This document shows positions 63,338 through 64,000 of a stretch of DNA of 64,000 bases, one piece after another (position 1 is the first letter of the stretch; each line of letters starts with the position of its first letter). The notes beneath the pieces were generated by a model, which saw only the letters and a program-made list of their open reading frames with translations, was not told the origin of the DNA and did not search any database. The DNA lies in assembly GCA_022577435.1 (NCBI GenBank), contig JAKOON010000007.1, positions 22,910,263-22,974,262 on the forward strand. Direction: 5' to 3'. The DNA comes from Embiotoca jacksoni. Taxonomy: Eukaryota; Chordata; Actinopteri; Embiotocidae. Both the position numbers and the translations under genes were made by a program.

Positions 63338-64000
63338 CATGACACAAAGCTTTAAAAGGGTTCAACACTGCAGCAGCGAGTGCTTGTGTTCATGGTTGTT
63401 CATCAGACATCTGGACAGCAGGATCACATCAGCGAGACAAATTCAGGGCCAAACAAAATGTCGAGCTGCGCTCAGGGTTGGTTCTGTTTTGGTTCTGTTT
63501 TGGTTGTGGGTTGGTTCTGGTTTGGTTCTGCTGGGCCGACGACCAGCAGTCCAGCTGCTGCTGCATGAAAGCGTCCCCAGTAGGAGCTCCTTGTCTTTAA
63601 GTTTATGAGCCGAACCAACAGCTGATCGTTTGTTGTGGTGAGGCTTCGGGGAACTCCTGCGGTAGAAACAGACTCAGGTTTGAGTCAATCAGGTTTGTCT
63701 AAAATATCTTCAGCTGAGTTACTCGGAGAACTTTTCTCTGACCGGTGGAGTCGCGGCCTCCAGCTGGTGACGGTGCTGCTGTAGGTTTCATCCATCAGCT
63801 TGCTTCTGCCTCGTTAAGATGACTTCACTCAGCTGGTGAGCAGTGAGAATAGAGTGGAAGGCTGAATGCATGTTTTGATGTGGACTGTCTGCATCACGCA
63901 GCTTCCCACCGTCAGTTTATTTAATAACACATTATTTGCTGAACAAATACAAAGTAAAGTACATTATTATCTATGTTCTATTTGTTATGTGGCGAGCCCA
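63338..64000. other. Unannotated right flank
   Basis: A G/T-rich TTGGTTCTG-type repeat lies at about 63476-63532. No gene was recognised to the window end. Confidence 0.4.

Overview
The window looks like gene-poor teleost (probably percomorph) fish DNA. The evidence is dense (CA)n/(TG)n microsatellites, decayed Tc1/mariner and pogo-type transposons, L2/Rex1/CR1-type LINE copies ending in (ATTGA)n tails, and the almost complete absence of open frames with coding character. No bacterial, organellar or viral gene is visible. No tRNA, rRNA or CRISPR array was recognised.

Layout. 0-10 kb: an LTR-like repeat, a mariner relic, two TG arrays and a LINE 3' fragment whose 3' UTR carries a 37-bp x16 minisatellite and an 8-bp x41 array; a fragment of a common fish short interspersed repeat. 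10-30 kb: a frameshifted pogo/Tigger-type (DDE1) transposase relic, CA arrays, a second LTR-like repeat, an antisense reverse-transcriptase relic, and long featureless stretches. 30-41 kb: three different Tc1-like elements (30.9-32.5, 33.4-34.4 and 39.7-41.0 kb), all broken, plus an RT scrap and a third LTR-like repeat. 42.9-45.4 kb: a minus-strand LINE with a recognisable but broken reverse transcriptase. 45.4-48.1 kb: an unclassified TATA-containing segment and a fourth LTR-like repeat. 50-57.7 kb: G-rich and TG arrays, an antisense LINE relic, and a roughly 48-unit 17-bp satellite-like array. 58.7-59.2 kb: the only plausible host coding sequence, a short terminal exon with an acceptor site, stop codon and AATAAA. 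The rest is unannotated DNA and small repeats.

The recurring theme is birth of tandem repeats inside transposon sequence. Comparing copies inside the window shows that single-copy LINE 3' UTR blocks became a 16-unit and a 41-unit array. The LINE reading frame holds two 28-bp arrays, and the transposase leader of a Tc1-like element was tandemly quadrupled together with its TATA-like box. No transposon here has an intact frame, so none should make its own transposase or reverse transcriptase. I did not find a convincing new multi-gene system. The most testable novelties are the TE-seeded minisatellites, the LTR-like family with shared ends, the higher-order 17-bp array and the unidentified terminal exon. 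Family names were assigned by recognising motifs by eye, without database searches.
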